A DNA stretch of 64,000 bases from Eriocheir sinensis (lineage: Eukaryota; Arthropoda; Malacostraca; Decapoda; Varunidae): the NCBI RefSeq assembly GCF_024679095.1, contig NC_066534.1, forward strand, positions 17,044,663 to 17,108,662, read 5' to 3'. Positions 35,357 through 49,927 of this stretch are shown here, in pieces; positions within the stretch are counted from its first letter, which is position 1, and each line of letters starts with the position of its first letter. Under the pieces are notes generated by a model. It saw only the letters and a program-made list of their open reading frames with translations, was not told the DNA's origin and did no database searches. Both the position numbers and the translations under genes were made by a program.

Positions 35357-36060
35357 TCTTCCTTTTTCCTCTTTCTTCTTATTCCTCTCCTTAATCTTCT
35401 GCTCAATCGCATTTTTTTCCTTTTCTTTCTTTTCTTCTTTCTTTTTCTACCTATTGAATTTATTTTTTCTTCCTTTTAACTTACTTTTTTTTCATTTCTT
35501 GTTTTCTTATCTCTCTTTTTCCTCTTCTTCCTCCTCCTCCTTTATTTCTTTCGTTTCCTTCTCCCACGCCCTTCTTCTTCTCCTTCACCTTCTGCAACAT
35601 CCCTCCTTCCTTCTTCTTCCTCTTTTTTTCCTTTCTCTCCTTTTTCTCCATCCCTCTCTACATCATCCCTTCCTCATCTTTTTCTCCCACACTTTCTGCA
35701 TCATCTATCCTCCTCCTTTCTAGTATTTTCCTTCTTCCTCCTCTTCGTTTTTACTTATTTATCATCCCGTGTTTTCTCTTATTTTCTTCTTCTTCCTCCT
35801 CCTCTTCCTCCACCTACTTTATCTCCTTCCTCGTCTTCCACTCCTTCCTACTGTACATCATCCCTTCTCTTTTCTTCTTCCACCTCCTACTCCTCCTCCA
35901 CCTACTTCATCTCCTTCGTCTTCCACTCCTTCCCACTCTACATCCTCCCTTCCACCTCCTCTTTTATCATCGAACACCTGCAGCATCCCTTACTCTCCTC
36001 TATTCTTCTTATTTCTGTTTTTCTTCTTCTTCCTCTTCCTCCTCCTCTCCTCCCCGCGTC
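35357..36060. other. Pyrimidine-rich block, no gene seen
   Basis: CTTCTT/CTCC sequence with loose recurrence of 'cacctactt.atctccttc' near 35811 and 35899 (about 88 bp apart). No gene. Confidence 0.65.
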
Positions 36061-36168
36061 TCTCTTAATGCCTCTCGGATCCCAGGGCACTCACACTGAA
36101 AGGACTTTCTTGGGAACACAAACATTCCACAAACACTCCAGTCAGGGGGAAGTGAAAGGAGTTTAATG

Positions 36169-36172
<4 letters not shown>

Positions 36173-36234
<62 letters not shown>
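36173..36234. repeat. (GT)n microsatellite, ~62 bp
   Basis: Pure GT run. The adjacent 110 bp (36061-36172) are non-repetitive; I could not establish a gene there. Confidence 0.97.
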
Positions 36235-36236
<2 letters not shown>

Positions 36237-36389
36237 CGCTTCTGAGTTGAAAAAAATAAAAGTATAGAGAAATAAATAGGAAATATAGGTCAAGGGAGGA
36301 AGTGAAGTGAATGTTGTTTTAATGTTGTTGTTTTTTGTAAGTGTGATGCTTTCAGCTAAAAAAAGATACTTGGGGAATAGATTAAAAAA

Positions 36390-36760
36390 TAAGTGTTGAT
36401 AAATAGATAGATAGATAGGACCCAGGAAGATACAGATTGAGATTTACACGAGAAAAAAATAGATGAATGGATAGATAGACACTGACATGGATATACAGAG
36501 TTAAAAAAATAAAAATAAGTATGATAAAAAATGGAAAGATAACTATAGATACAGATTGAAAGGTAGACAGATAGATGGCTAGATAAAATTATGTTAACAG
36601 ATAGACAAAGACAGACAGTTAAACAGCAAAACATATAAAGATAATTCAAGCTGAAATAATTAACTATATAACAATTTTGACATATAGACAATGAGATAAG
36701 AATAGACAGATGGACAGACAGACAGACAAACAGAAAGACTGACAGACACAGATAAAAGAC
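36390..36760. repeat. GATA/GACA-rich stretch
   Basis: Imperfect 'agatagatag', 'acagatagac' and 'gacagacagac' words; AT-rich between. No gene. Confidence 0.75.
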
Positions 36761-37310
36761 CCCGTGTCAGGAGATGTGGCAGAGCTTGTTTTCGGCGTCT
36801 GAGTTCGTGTGTGTGATTTTTCTCCACAAAGCCGAGAATTAAGGAGCACTGAGGCGGGGAGAGAGAGGGAGAGAGGGAGAGAGAGACAGAGAGAGAGAGA
36901 GGGGCGGACACCAGGGGCTCGCGGGGGGGAAGGAGAGGAGGAAACAGCAGAGGAAGAAAATACCAATAATAATACGAGATGAAACACGCCATTAACAAGA
37001 CATGGTATACAACAACAGTGATTTAGGATTTTAGCGAAGACTTAAAAAAAAAAATAATTAGATGCTGAAATAAATGTTAATGGAATGGTGATCAAAAATA
37101 AGGAAAATAAGTTAAAGAAGGATAAGACGAAGAAATAAAAGATATAAAGAAGAAAAAAAGGAAAAAAGAAGATATATGAAGATGAAAAAATTAGTGAAAA
37201 AGAAGAAAAATAAAAGAACAATAACAAGACAAAGGGAAAGGAAAGAAGAAGAAAAAGGAGAATTAGTAAAAGAAGAAGAGGAAGGAAGAAAAGATGAAGA
37301 GGAAGAAGAC

Positions 37311-37313
<3 letters not shown>

Positions 37314-37404
<91 letters not shown>

Positions 37405-37745
37405 GGATTAATTCATAACCTGGTAATTGGCATAAAGCAAGCTTGTCGCATTAAGCCGTGGGAGGAGGAGGAGGAGGAGGAGGAGGAGGAGGAGGAAGAG
37501 GAAGGACATGATAAGGAAATAATAATGCGAAATACGAGTGAGAAAGACGAGGAAGAGGAGGAAGAGGAGGAGGAGAAGGAGGAGGAGGAGGACACGAAAC
37601 GAGGGCATAAGAAATCACAAAAAATAACGGGGAAAAGAGAAAAATGTAAGAAAAGGTAAAGAAAGACATAATAGCAGGATTTAAAGAGGAGGAGGAGGAG
37701 GAAAAGAGGAGAGAGAGGAGGAGGAAGAGGAGGAGGAGGAAGACA
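37314..37745. repeat. (CA)n ~87 bp followed by (GGA)n runs
   Basis: Pure CA at about 37314-37400; GGA/GAA triplet runs at 37460-37505, 37550-37590 and 37686-37742. Confidence 0.93.
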
Positions 37746-37821
37746 GCCCAGTAGAACCATGACACTTCGCTTTTTTTTCTTCTTTTCTTTACTTTTATTT
37801 GCTCGCTCGACATCATCTCTT

Positions 37822-37915
37822 CCCACTGACGGACTGACTGACTGAGTGACTGACGGAGTGACGGACTGACTGACTGAGTGACTGACGGAGTGACGGACTG
37901 ATTGCCTGCCTGACG
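37822..37915. repeat. 40-bp duplication of GACTGACT-type words
   Basis: A block of 'gactgactgagtgactgacgg' type sequence, about 40 bp long, is present twice in tandem, with a third partial copy. It is built from 4-bp words (GACT, GACG). Confidence 0.8.
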
Positions 37916-38031
37916 GACTTGCTTGGCTAAACTCCCACGGCTCAGCGTCACTCATTGCCGCTAAGAGATTGGTGAGTTTGCGGTGATGGTGGAAATGAGA
38001 GAGAAAACAGAACGTACACTTTAAAAATCGC

Positions 38032-38033
<2 letters not shown>

Positions 38034-38093
<60 letters not shown>

Positions 38094-38208
38094 AGAACAA
38101 AATACCTGCGAAAACTCAGAGAACTGATTGACTGACTGACTAATTGACCGATCGACTGACTTGCTTATCTGACTAACTAACTAACAGACCATCGAGAAAC
38201 TTAACCAA

Positions 38209-38266
<58 letters not shown>

Positions 38267-38517
38267 CACACAGACACACACAGACCAGAATAAATAAATA
38301 AAAAGTTGTTCAGAGAGAGTCACGAACGAAATCAACAAAATTCTAACCCCCCAATAAATAAAATAAATGAAAAAGTAAAATAAATGAAGGAATATTCTTT
38401 TTTTTTTTTTTTTTTTACAATGACGTCCAATCAAGCTTTTACGCGAATCTCATGGCGTTCAATTTCCTTTTATCACGCGTTTACTGAAATTAATCCCGAT
38501 ATGAATGCTACTTGACC

Positions 38518-38566
<49 letters not shown>
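38034..38566. repeat. (GA)n, (CA)n, poly-T and (GT)n cluster
   Basis: GA at about 38034-38090, CA at about 38213-38282 with A interruptions, poly-T at about 38398-38416, GT at about 38523-38566. A-rich sequence without a gene continues to 39230. Confidence 0.93.
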
Positions 38567-38567
<1 letters not shown>

Positions 38568-39325
38568 CTCCCTCTCTCGTACACAACACACTTAAAATAA
38601 AACGCGACACCAAAAATAATACCTGGAATAGTTGGGGGAAAAATAAAACTTGAAAATATGAAAAAAATAAAAAAATAAAAAAAAGGCCAGGAAATACCCC
38701 AAAAAATACTATGAAGTGCCCCAAAAACCCTTGAATAAAGTACCGTAAGAAAAAAAAAAACAAGAATATATAAAAGGTAAGTAAAAAAATGGTCGAGGAA
38801 AGAAAAATAATACCAAGAGATACCAGAAAACAGAAAGAACTACCGGGATATGCCACAGAAATATGCGCTTGGAAAAAAAAAAAAAGAAGAGGAAAGGTTG
38901 GGCAGATGAAAGTGAATAGAGGAAGAGTTGAACAAAAATATCAGAATCAAACGAAGTGCAAACAATAGGAAACAAAAAAGAGGACACGAAAAAGCGGGAA
39001 ACATTAGAATAAATAATTGAAAAAAAAAAATAACACAAAAAAAGAGGAAGACAAAACATAGCAGGAATAAAATAAAAAGACTACAAAAATAAAGAACAAA
39101 ATAAACGAGGCAGAAAAAAATTAAATAAAACAGTAAATACAGGAAACTTCAGTACAAAAAAAACACCAGGGAGAGAAGAAGAAAAAAACAGAAAAATAAA
39201 GAAAAAAACACCAAAAAAAAAAAAAAAGTGCACCACGTCGGCAGTTTTCCTCCCTCGAGCATTTTATCGAGAAAACTGGAACAAAATTATCGCGTAATGG
39301 AGTTAACACGACAACAAGCGAGCGA

Positions 39326-39329
<4 letters not shown>

Positions 39330-39399
<70 letters not shown>

Positions 39400-39690
39400 A
39401 AGAGTGAGTGAAAGTAAGGAAGGAAGGGAGGTAGGAAAATTGGGAGAGAGGGAGAGGGAGGAAAGGAGGGATGAAGGGAAGGAAGAAAGAGAGAAAGGGA
39501 GAGAGTGGGAGTGAGTAAGAGTGAATTAAATAAAGATAATAATGATAATGATAAAGAAAATGACGATAACAATGATAATAATGATGATAAGTATATATGT
39601 GCATTTTTAGAGCAAGATAACTACCACCACCACCATCACCATCACCATCACCATCATCACCACCACCACCACCACTACCACTACCCCGTC
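39330..39690. repeat. (GT)n ~68 bp and (CCA)n run
   Basis: GT at about 39330-39397; GATAAT words near 39535-39590; CAC/CCA triplets at 39624-39690. Confidence 0.93.
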
Positions 39691-39784
39691 TAACCCTCCC
39701 TCTCCACCATCTCCCCCCCCCTAAGGACCGTACCCCCCCCCTCCCCCCCACCCCCTCCACCATCAACAAAACGTTCATTATTTA

Positions 39785-39888
39785 CCCGCTAAATATGTTA
39801 ACGCGTCATGAAAATTAATCGACCGTTGACCCAAAGCGACGCAGAACGACGGCGATGACGACGCATATAACGTAACGCAGTAGATAAC

Positions 39889-39893
<5 letters not shown>
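39785..39893. other. CpG-rich non-repetitive island
   Basis: About 110 bp with many CpG, including 'gttaacgcgtcatgaaaatt' and 'gcgacgcagaacgacggcga', ended by a (CT)n tract. No open frame or splice sites supported. Confidence 0.3.
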
Positions 39894-39936
<43 letters not shown>

Positions 39937-40178
39937 GCCAAAGGATATTCCGGGTAAAAAAAATATAATATACCGTTGGGAATGTAATTATATTTCGTCC
40001 ACTTCATTAACCTTCATCAAATTACGTTTTTTTTTTTAATGTGTTGTTTTATTTTGTGAAGAACTCGTTTATCTCGCGTTAATAATTACTCTCTTGCTCT
40101 CCTTTTCTCTTTTTTTCTTATTTTTTCTTCATTCTTATTTTCTCTTGTCTTGTCATTTCTCTTCTCTTCTCTTCTCTT

Positions 40179-40254
<76 letters not shown>
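39894..40254. repeat. (CT)n tracts, ~40 and ~72 bp
   Basis: CT at about 39894-39933 and about 40183-40254, the latter preceded by a TTCTC run. Confidence 0.96.
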
Positions 40255-40259
<5 letters not shown>

Positions 40260-40800
40260 TTTTTCTCTATTTCTCTAATCTTCGTTTCATTTTTCTCTTC
40301 CCCTGTTTTCATTTTCGCCTTTCTCCCTCTTTCTCCTATTTTCTCTTATTTTATTTTCGTTTCCCCTCGCACAGGTATGCTCTAAATTCTCCTTTATTTT
40401 ACCTGTCTCCTCCTGTTTGGTTCTCCTTTTCTTTTATTTTCTTTGTCTCCTGTTTTGTCGGCGTTGTTTTTCGGTTTAATTTAATTCCTTTACGCTTTTC
40501 ACCTCCTCCTCCTCTTCTTCTTTATTTTGTTTTTGTTTTCTTTATTTCCTCTTCCTCCTCCTTCTTTTGCTTCTACTCCTTCCTCCTCCTCCTTCTCATC
40601 TTACTTCTTATACTCATACTTGTATTTTTCCTCCTCCTCCTCCTCTTCTTCCTGCGCCCGCTCCTGCTCCTTCTCCTCTTCCTCCTACTACTACTACTAC
40701 TACTACTACTCCTCTTCCTCCTCCTCCTCCTCCTCCTCTTATTTCTCCTTCTATTATCGCTTCCCATTTTCTTTTATTTCTCTCTTCTGCAAACTTATGG
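40255..40800. other. Pyrimidine-rich stretch with (TCC)n and (TAC)n
   Basis: CTCCT runs and a TAC run (about 40687-40711). Long low-complexity frames only. Confidence 0.65.
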
Positions 40801-40988
40801 CCGTTTAATGTTTCACTTTTTTTCTTCTTTCATTTTCCTTCGAATTCGTTATGACTGCTATACGTTTCTTTTTTCTTTGGCTACAGTGGCATTTTCTTTT
40901 CTTTTTTCTTTATATCTTGACTTGGCGGAATTAATGTTAAATCTTGAATAATTTCGGTTTTGTTTCTTATATATGGTTTTGTGTTGAC

Positions 40989-41336
<348 letters not shown>

Positions 41337-41489
41337 AATTATTAAGTTTTGACATTTTCATTCAATTTATATTTCCATCTTTTGACATATTTCTATCTAC
41401 TTTTTTTTTCGTTCAATAACATTATATTTCTATTATATTCGGTTATTGTTTGCTTTTATTCATTCTTGTATAAATTTCTTCTTTTTCCA

Positions 41490-42030
41490 TGTTCTTCTTT
41501 CTCTTTCTATTCTTTATCTCTCATTTCTTTTCCTATATTCTTCGTTTTCTTCCTCCTCCATTTGCTTTCATGTCGGATCAAATTCTTGCTTAAAATCATT
41601 GCTCTTTCACGCCCTCCTTTCATTCCTCTTCTTCCTCTTTCTATTCTTTATCTCTCCTTTCTTTTCTTATATTCCTCGTTTTCTTCTTCCTCCATTTTCT
41701 TTCATGTCGGATCAAATTCTTCCTTAAAATCATTGCTCTTTCACGCCCTCCTTTCATTCCTCTTCCTCCTCTATCGTTTTCCTCTCCTTTCTTTTTTTAT
41801 ATTCTTCGTTTTCTTCTTCCTACATTTTCTTTCACATCGGATCAAATTCTTCCTTAAAATCATTGCTCTTTCACGCCCTCCTTTCATTCCTCTTCCTCCT
41901 CTTTCTATCGTTTTTCTCTACTTTCTTGTCTTCTATTCTTCGTTTTCTTCCAACATTTTCTTTCATATCGGATCAAATTCTTCTTTAAAATTGCTCTTTC
42001 ACGCCCTCCTCTTCTTCTTCTTCCTCCTCT
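41490..42030. repeat. Tandem array, ~130-134-bp unit, 4 copies
   Basis: 'cggatcaaattctt' occurs at 41574, 41708, 41838 and 41969. In each unit it is followed by 'aaaat..attgctctttcacgc' or a close form, and by CTC/TCC-rich sequence. It lies in a pyrimidine-rich block, so the long leucine/phenylalanine/serine frame across it is an artefact. Confidence 0.85.
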
Positions 42031-42512
42031 TCCAAGTGTTGTGTTTATTTTCTCTCACGTATCTTCTTCTTTCCACAATATTAAGTTTCATTTCCTTTCT
42101 CCTCCTTCTCCTCCTCCTCTTCTTCTTCCTCCCTTCCTCCTCCTGTTTTCATTTTCGCCTCCGTAATCTCATCTCCCCCCTCCTTCCCTTCCTCCTCCGC
42201 CCTTCCTTAACTTCTCCCTTAAGTGTTTCATTATCACTCTTCTTCCCTTGTCTCCTCACGTCCATTTCCACTTGCATGATTTTTTTATTTATTTTTTTAT
42301 TTCAATTTTCTTTCTTTCTCTTCACGACCTTTTTTCGGTTTAACACCATTACACTCTTTCTTATCTACTTCTCTTCCCTTTCCTCCTTCCTTCTTTATTC
42401 CTTCTTTTTCTCTCCTTTCCTTTTTTTGTAATTTTCTTAATATTTTCTTTCATTTTTTTCTCGTCCGGTTAAGTCTCGTATTTTGCATCCTTTCCCTTAT
42501 CACGCCTCTCCT

Positions 42513-42555
<43 letters not shown>

Positions 42556-43120
42556 ACTTCTCACCATATTAGTTTCCTTCTCTCTCTTCATTCTCTCTTT
42601 CTAACGCTTCTTTTCTTTATTCTCTCTCTTCCTTGCGTTGCTGTAAATTCTCCTTCCTCTTTTCTGTATTACTATTTCGCTTTTCTTCTTGTTTATAATC
42701 GCATCTGTTATTTGTTCTTAGTTTTCTTATTTTATTTATGTTCTCTCTTCTTCTTCCCTTTATTTTTTCCCTTCGTCACTATCTCCTCCTTCCTTCTCCT
42801 TCTTTTCTATTTACGTCTCTTCTTTTCTCTCCTCTTTGCTATGTCTCTCTTTTTCCTTCTCTTCCTCCTCCTCTTTCTTCTCCTCCTCTGATGATATCTT
42901 CCTTACATCTGTGTCTCCCTCTTCTCCTTTCTTCTTCCTTCTAGCCTCACCTTTTCTTCTTCTTCTTCTTCTTCTTCTTTTCCTTCTTCTTTTCCTCCTC
43001 CTCTTTTTCTTCCATACCTCTCTTCCTTCTAGCCTCATCTTTTCTTCTTCTTCTCTTTCTCTTCTTTTCCTTCTTTTTCTTCTTCTCCTCCTCCTCCTCC
43101 TCCTCCTCCTCTCGTCATTA
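42031..43120. other. Pyrimidine-rich block, no gene seen
   Basis: CTCCTC/TTCTTC sequence. A local duplication around 'ccttctagcctca.cttttcttct' lies near 42937 and 43026 (about 89 bp). Confidence 0.65.
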
Positions 43121-43192
43121 TGAGGGCGCGGCGGCAGCTTCATCCACACGCCCTCCGCGGCTGCTCGGAATGTTGATAAAACGCCCCCCCAC

Positions 43193-43327
<135 letters not shown>

Positions 43328-43542
43328 TATATTTTTCGTGTATTTCGCTGAGATGTGTTGATATGAGTGTGTTTTTTGTTGCCTTACCAAGTGTTGTGTT
43401 GTGTTGTGCAGTGTTGAGAATGTGTTGTGATATGTGTTGTTGTTGTTGTTGCTGTGTTGGTGGTGGTAGTGGTGGTGGTGATACTAATAGTGTGTTTCTT
43501 TGTGTTATTATGGCTAGTATTACAAGACACTTAGCCATATCA

Positions 43543-43700
43543 CATCAGCTATTTCTAAAGGTCAAAGAGGGGATCAATCGGGTTCTAATGAGTGTTTCTT
43601 TAGGTTCATGGTACAGAAGAAGCGTCAGACTACCACCAGGGTCATAAAACTACCCCTGGAAATACCCACAACTTCTACGAAAGCCTTGTCAAATATGTGT
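43543..43700 (+). repeat. Single copy of the dispersed repeat seen at 8681-8999
   Basis: Aligns end to end with the reverse complement of the 8.7-9.0 kb units: 'gatcaatc', 'atgagtgttt', 'accaccagggtcataaaa', 'cctggaaat', 'ctacgaaagccttgtcaaa'. Substitutions are scattered, so these are old copies. Flanking sequence at 43370-43540 is TG-rich low complexity. Confidence 0.7.
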
Positions 43701-43880
43701 TCTTGGGGGGCGAAATGTCTTAAAATACGACCCTATGTGTTTGTGTTACATGCAGTTGCGTTCCACCTTCGAATTATCACACTATCACATTACTTTCCTG
43801 TGTTGCTAAGTTTTGCGCTAATGATGATGATGGTGATAGTGCTCCTGTGTTACATTGTGCAGCATACCATCTGGCTGCTT

Positions 43881-43882
<2 letters not shown>

Positions 43883-43930
<48 letters not shown>

Positions 43931-44204
43931 GTTGTGTTGCGAGAAGTATGGTGTTGTCGCTTCCTAGTGTATTGCGTCGTTCCTTAAGTTGTGTGGTCGT
44001 GTATTGCTGTGTGTGTGTGTGTGTCGTTGTGTTGTAAATAGTGCGCTGTGGCTTCCTAATGTGTTGCTCTCGTTGAATTGCGTGTGTGTTGCTGTTTCTG
44101 AGGCTGCAGATGTGTGTGTGAAGGGGGGAGGCGAAACACACACACACACACACACAGACAAACAAATTAACAAACACATACACACACATACAAACACCCA
44201 GAAA

Positions 44205-44256
<52 letters not shown>

Positions 44257-44346
44257 CAGGCTATCTCCCAGCCTTGCGTAAGGTAATTACCACAATTAGG
44301 CGTTAATGAGGAAACCTAGAACCCCCCTCACTCATCCCACCCCCCC

Positions 44347-44423
<77 letters not shown>
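43883..44423. repeat. (GT)n, (CA)n and (CT)n cluster
   Basis: GT at about 43883-43928 and 44008-44023; CA with interruptions at about 44137-44252; CT at about 44348-44423. TG-rich low complexity between. Confidence 0.94.
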
Positions 44424-44425
<2 letters not shown>

Positions 44426-44879
44426 GAAAATGGAAATATGAAGAAAATGAAGATGAAAATGAAGATGAAGAGAGATTAAGTCAACACAGACCGAATAAAA
44501 TGATTGAGATAAAAGAGAAAACGTATGATAAAAAAAAATAAAAATAAAAATAAAAATAAGATTAAAAATGCAAGACGGAAATGATGGAGATAAGAAGAAA
44601 CAAATGGAAAAGAGAAAAGAAGAAAATATTTAAAACGGGAAACAAAAAATTAAAAAAAAAAAGATTGGAAGCATAAGAGGAAGGAGGGAAACTAAAGAAG
44701 GAAGAAGAACAAGAAGAGGAACATAAACAAAAAGAAGAGGACAAGGAAGCAAGAAGGAGAAGGAAGAGCAGGAGGCGGAAGAGGAGGAAGAGGTCGAGGA
44801 GAAGCAGGGAGGAGGAGGATGGGGATGAGGAGGAGGAGAAGACGAGGAGGAGCAGAGGAGAGGAGGAGGAGGAGGAGGA

Positions 44880-45007
44880 GGAGGCTCGGATAATAACCAT
44901 CGCTCTCCAGGTAACACAAGACGCACCTGTCGGCCATTAGCGGCAGCAAGGTGTCAGGGCCTTAATTAGGGCAGGTGTGAGGCGCCCCGACACCTCTCCT
45001 CCTTACC

Positions 45008-45050
<43 letters not shown>
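44880..45050. promoter_or_regulatory. Non-repetitive island with E-box and TAAT motifs, then (GT)n (speculative)
   Basis: Between a (GGA)n run and (GT)n (about 45011-45050). It contains CACCTGT, 'ggccattagcgg', 'ccttaattagg', CAGGTGT and TTACCTGA within about 100 bp. It resembles the island at 46555-46675 in motif content. No function shown. Confidence 0.25.
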
Positions 45051-45051
<1 letters not shown>

Positions 45052-45059
45052 ATGAGGGA

Positions 45060-46300
45060 AAGAGGAGGAACATAACGAGATGGTAGGTTAAGAAGAGGAG
45101 AGGAGAGGAGAGGAGGAGGAGTTGGAGGAGGAAGTGAATGGAAGAGGTCAAGGGAACAGCTAATTAATGAAAAAGAAGAAGAAAGAAGAAGAAGAAGAAG
45201 AAGAAAAAGAAGAAGAAGAAGAAGAAGGATGTTTCTCTATTCTCCCTCTAATAAATCTTAAACTCTACTTTATCTGCTCATTTTCTTTATTTTATCTTCT
45301 TTTCCTCCACTCCCTATTTATTTTTCCTTCATTTGCTTTCATTTTTTCTATTCTTTATCCTGTATTTCTTCATTCATCTCTTCTCTTTACTGTAACTTCT
45401 TTCTATCCTCTAGTTATATTTTCCTTCTTATATTCCTTCACTTCCTTTCTACCTTTCTTTCCGTCTTTCTACTCATCCACTTTCGACTCCCATCTCTAAT
45501 CTACTCATTTCTCTCTTCTCCTCTCTACTCCTATTCTTCCTCCCCTTCCACCTCCTCCTACTACTGTTACTATTACTATTCCCTTCTACGTTACCTTCCA
45601 CCACTCCACTCTACTACTTCACCTCCCTCTCCCCTCCCACTCCCTCCCTGCAGCCTCCTCCTCGTATTCTCCCTTATTATAATGACGAAGGAGACGGACA
45701 CAGAAAACAAGGGAGCAAGAACGTCTCCCGCAGCCTCCTTACGTTGAGATGAGAAGGGGAGGATGGAGGAAGAAGAGGAGGAGGAGGAGGAGGAGGAGGA
45801 GGAGGAGGAGGACTAGGAGGAGAGGAGGGTTGGAAGGTTAGGGAAAGGGAGAGGAAGGTAAGGATGGAGGAGTGAGATAATGGGAGGGAGGATAAGAAAT
45901 AGGGAGATGAAAGGAAGTAATGAGATAGGAAGGGGGAAGGGAGGGAAGCAGGAAAGGGAGGAAAATATACAGGAAAGGTAGAAAAAAAGAGGGAAGAGGG
46001 GGAAAAAGAAGGGAGGAGAGGAGTGAGGGTGGAGGGGATGGAGTGAAGGAGGTTAAAAGTTAGAAGAAAAGAAGAAACAGAAAAGAAAGGAAGAAAAAAC
46101 AAATAAAAAGTTGTTAAAGGGAAGAAGAAAATAACAGAGAAGGAAGAAGAAAATAAGAGAAAGAAGAAAATAAGAAAACAAAGAAGAAAAAATAACACAA
46201 AAGAAAATAACACACAAGGAAAAAGAAGAATAACAGAAGGAAGAAGAAAATAACAGAGAAGGAGAGAGAGAAAAAGAAATCAACGCGCCTGAACTTCTCT
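45060..46300. other. Alternating purine and pyrimidine blocks, no gene seen
   Basis: Purine-rich at 45055-45235 (AAG triplets), pyrimidine-rich at 45236-45670, purine-rich at 45750-46280 with (GGA)n near 45776-45811. Only low-complexity frames. Confidence 0.65.
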
Positions 46301-46389
46301 CATTATTTCTCTTTTATAAACAGACAAAGACAGAGACAGACAAACAAAACACAGACAGAGAGGCGGACAAACAGAAACACAGGGAGGGA

Positions 46390-46393
<4 letters not shown>

Positions 46394-46473
<80 letters not shown>
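46394..46473. repeat. (CA)n microsatellite, ~80 bp
   Basis: Pure CA run. Confidence 0.97.
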
Positions 46474-46478
<5 letters not shown>

Positions 46479-46544
46479 CCACACACTCCACCACCTCACC
46501 ACACACACACTTTATGATATATTTGTCCTGTGTTTTATCGCCCC

Positions 46545-46672
46545 GTTCAGGAGGCGTCGTTAAGTCTCCCTGCACCTGTAATGTCCGCTAATGACGCACC
46601 TGACTCGCCTCACACCTTGACTTGATCGCACGGGGAACTGTTTATGGCGAGAGGGTGTGAAGAGGTGTAATT

Positions 46673-46675
<3 letters not shown>
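46545..46675. promoter_or_regulatory. Non-repetitive island with E-box, T-box-like and TAAT motifs (speculative)
   Basis: Contains GCACCTGTAATG, 'cgctaatgacgcacctgac', 'ctcacaccttgac' and 'aggtgtaattaac' in about 115 bp, then runs into (CT)n. Motif content only. Confidence 0.25.
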
Positions 46676-46756
<81 letters not shown>

Positions 46757-46834
46757 TATTCTTATCACCAATTCTTATTTCTCGTAATTTGTCATTGTCT
46801 CCCACACTCGGTCATCTCCCACGCATCTCCTCCC

Positions 46835-46924
<90 letters not shown>
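46676..46924. repeat. Two (CT)n tracts, ~78 and ~87 bp
   Basis: CT at about 46676-46753 and 46838-46924. Confidence 0.97.
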
Positions 46925-46930
<6 letters not shown>

Positions 46931-46979
46931 GAAAAATGGAAAATCGATGACTTTTTTTTATTTACTTCTCTATTGATTT

Positions 46980-47320
46980 ATTTTTGCGTGATTTTTTTCC
47001 TTCCTTCCTCCTCCTCCTCCTCCTCCTTCTCCTTTATCTCCTCTTCTTATTTTTTTTTTGTTCTTTCTCTTATTCTTTTCTACTTTTTCTTCATGTTTTC
47101 CTTTCATTTCCTCTTTCTCATCCTCTTCCTATTGCTCTTCTTCCTCCTCCTCCTCCTCCTCCTCCTTCTCTTCCTCCTTTTTCACCTCTTCTTATATTTT
47201 TTCTTTTACTTATTCTTTTCCAGCATTTCTTCATGTTCTTCTTCCTCTTCCTCTTCCTCCTCCTCCTCCTCCTCCTCCTCCTCCTCCTCCTCCTCCTCCT
47301 CCTCCTCCTCATCCATCACC
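46980..47320. repeat. (TCC)n-rich stretch
   Basis: TCC/CTC triplet runs, the longest at about 47240-47310. Pyrimidine-rich. Confidence 0.85.
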
Positions 47321-47427
47321 GTCCGCCCTTCCCGCATGACGTATCAGTAATTCCATCTAAAGTGAACTCCCTTTAAACCCCTTTGATATCCTCCATTTAT
47401 TTCCATTTTCTATCAACCCTTTGCGTG

Positions 47428-48430
<1,003 letters not shown>

Positions 48431-48432
48431 AC

Positions 48433-48821
<389 letters not shown>

Positions 48822-48949
48822 ACTCTTATTTCCTAACTTCTCTTTTTTTCTCTCTCTTTTAGCCCCTTGCTGTCTTGCTATCTATCTATCCTCCTCCCTT
48901 TACTTTCTTATATATTTTTCTTTTCTATCCCTTTCCTACCTACCCGCCT

Positions 48950-49325
48950 ACTTACCTACCTCCACCTATGCCTAGACCTACTTACCTACTCATCTAAATT
49001 ATCTACTTACCCACCATTCTATCTATGTATCTAACTAACTAACTAACAACCTAATTACCTAACGAACTACCTTCCTATGTTCCAGCCTACCTATCTACCT
49101 ATCTACTTACACTTTCCTCCCTCTACCTACCTAACTAACTAACAAAATAACATCCTAATTACCTAACGAACTATCTACCTATGTTCCAGCCTACCTATCT
49201 ACCTACACTTCCCTCAATGTACCTACCTAATTAACTAACTCACTAACAACTCAATTACCTAACGAACTATCTACCTATGTTCCAGCCTACCTATCTACCT
49301 ATCTACCTACCTACTTAAACTTCCC
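48950..49325. repeat. CTAC/CTAT-rich tandem repeat, ~97-104-bp unit, 3 copies
   Basis: 'ctatgttccagcctacctat' occurs at about 49074, 49178 and 49275. Each is preceded by 'aattacctaacgaacta' and by 'aactaactaac' runs. The unit is itself made of four-base words. Confidence 0.8.
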
Positions 49326-49522
49326 TCCCTCCCTCCTCTCCCCTCCTTCCTCTCTTCCCTCCTCCTCCCTTCCTTCCTCCTCCTTCCTTCCTTCCTTCCT
49401 CCTGCCCCGTGCCTCTCATAACCATTTTTCTCCATTATTATGTTATAAGTCTCGTTAGCGTCACTCCGACCCTGCTTGGCATGGGCGCCGCCACCCTTGT
49501 GTGTGTACCGAGGGCCCACGCA

Positions 49523-49523
<1 letters not shown>

Positions 49524-49580
<57 letters not shown>

Positions 49581-49735
49581 GTATATTATCCTCCTGTCGG
49601 TTTTCGTTTTAACTCGATTGTGGTTATTGTTGTTGTTGTTGTTGTTGTTGATATTTTTTTTTTGTAGTAGCAGTGGTAATAGTAGTAATAGTAGTAGTAA
49701 TAATAGCAGTAGTAGGAGGAGGAAAAATGGTAGGG

Positions 49736-49769
<34 letters not shown>

Positions 49770-49927
49770 CAGTAGTAGTAATGGTAGTAGTAGTATCATT
49801 ATTCCTATTATCATCATTATTACTCTCATTATTAAGACTAGCAAGGCCTTTCTGTTCCCCTAAAACAAGATATAATTTCCCTCCTCGCGTTTAGCTTTCT
49901 CTCCATTATTATTCGTGTTTCTCAGCG

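Noticed and set aside
36061..36172. Minus-strand frame with a cysteine pair (FQCECPG), considered as an EGF-like exon
   Set aside because: Only two cysteines, a doubtful acceptor, no donor in frame, and the frame runs into (CA)n.
40094..40951. 285-codon open frame on the plus strand
   Set aside because: CT, TCC and TAC microsatellites; leucine/serine/phenylalanine only.
41349..42431. 360-codon open frame on the plus strand
   Set aside because: Lies wholly in a pyrimidine-rich block with a ~131-bp tandem repeat; the product is leucine/phenylalanine/serine only, with no domain. Stops are rare simply because A and G are rare.
44860..44952. Minus-strand short frame MADRCVLCYLESDGYYPS
   Set aside because: Quickly runs into a (CTC)n leucine tract; no conserved family and no splice support.
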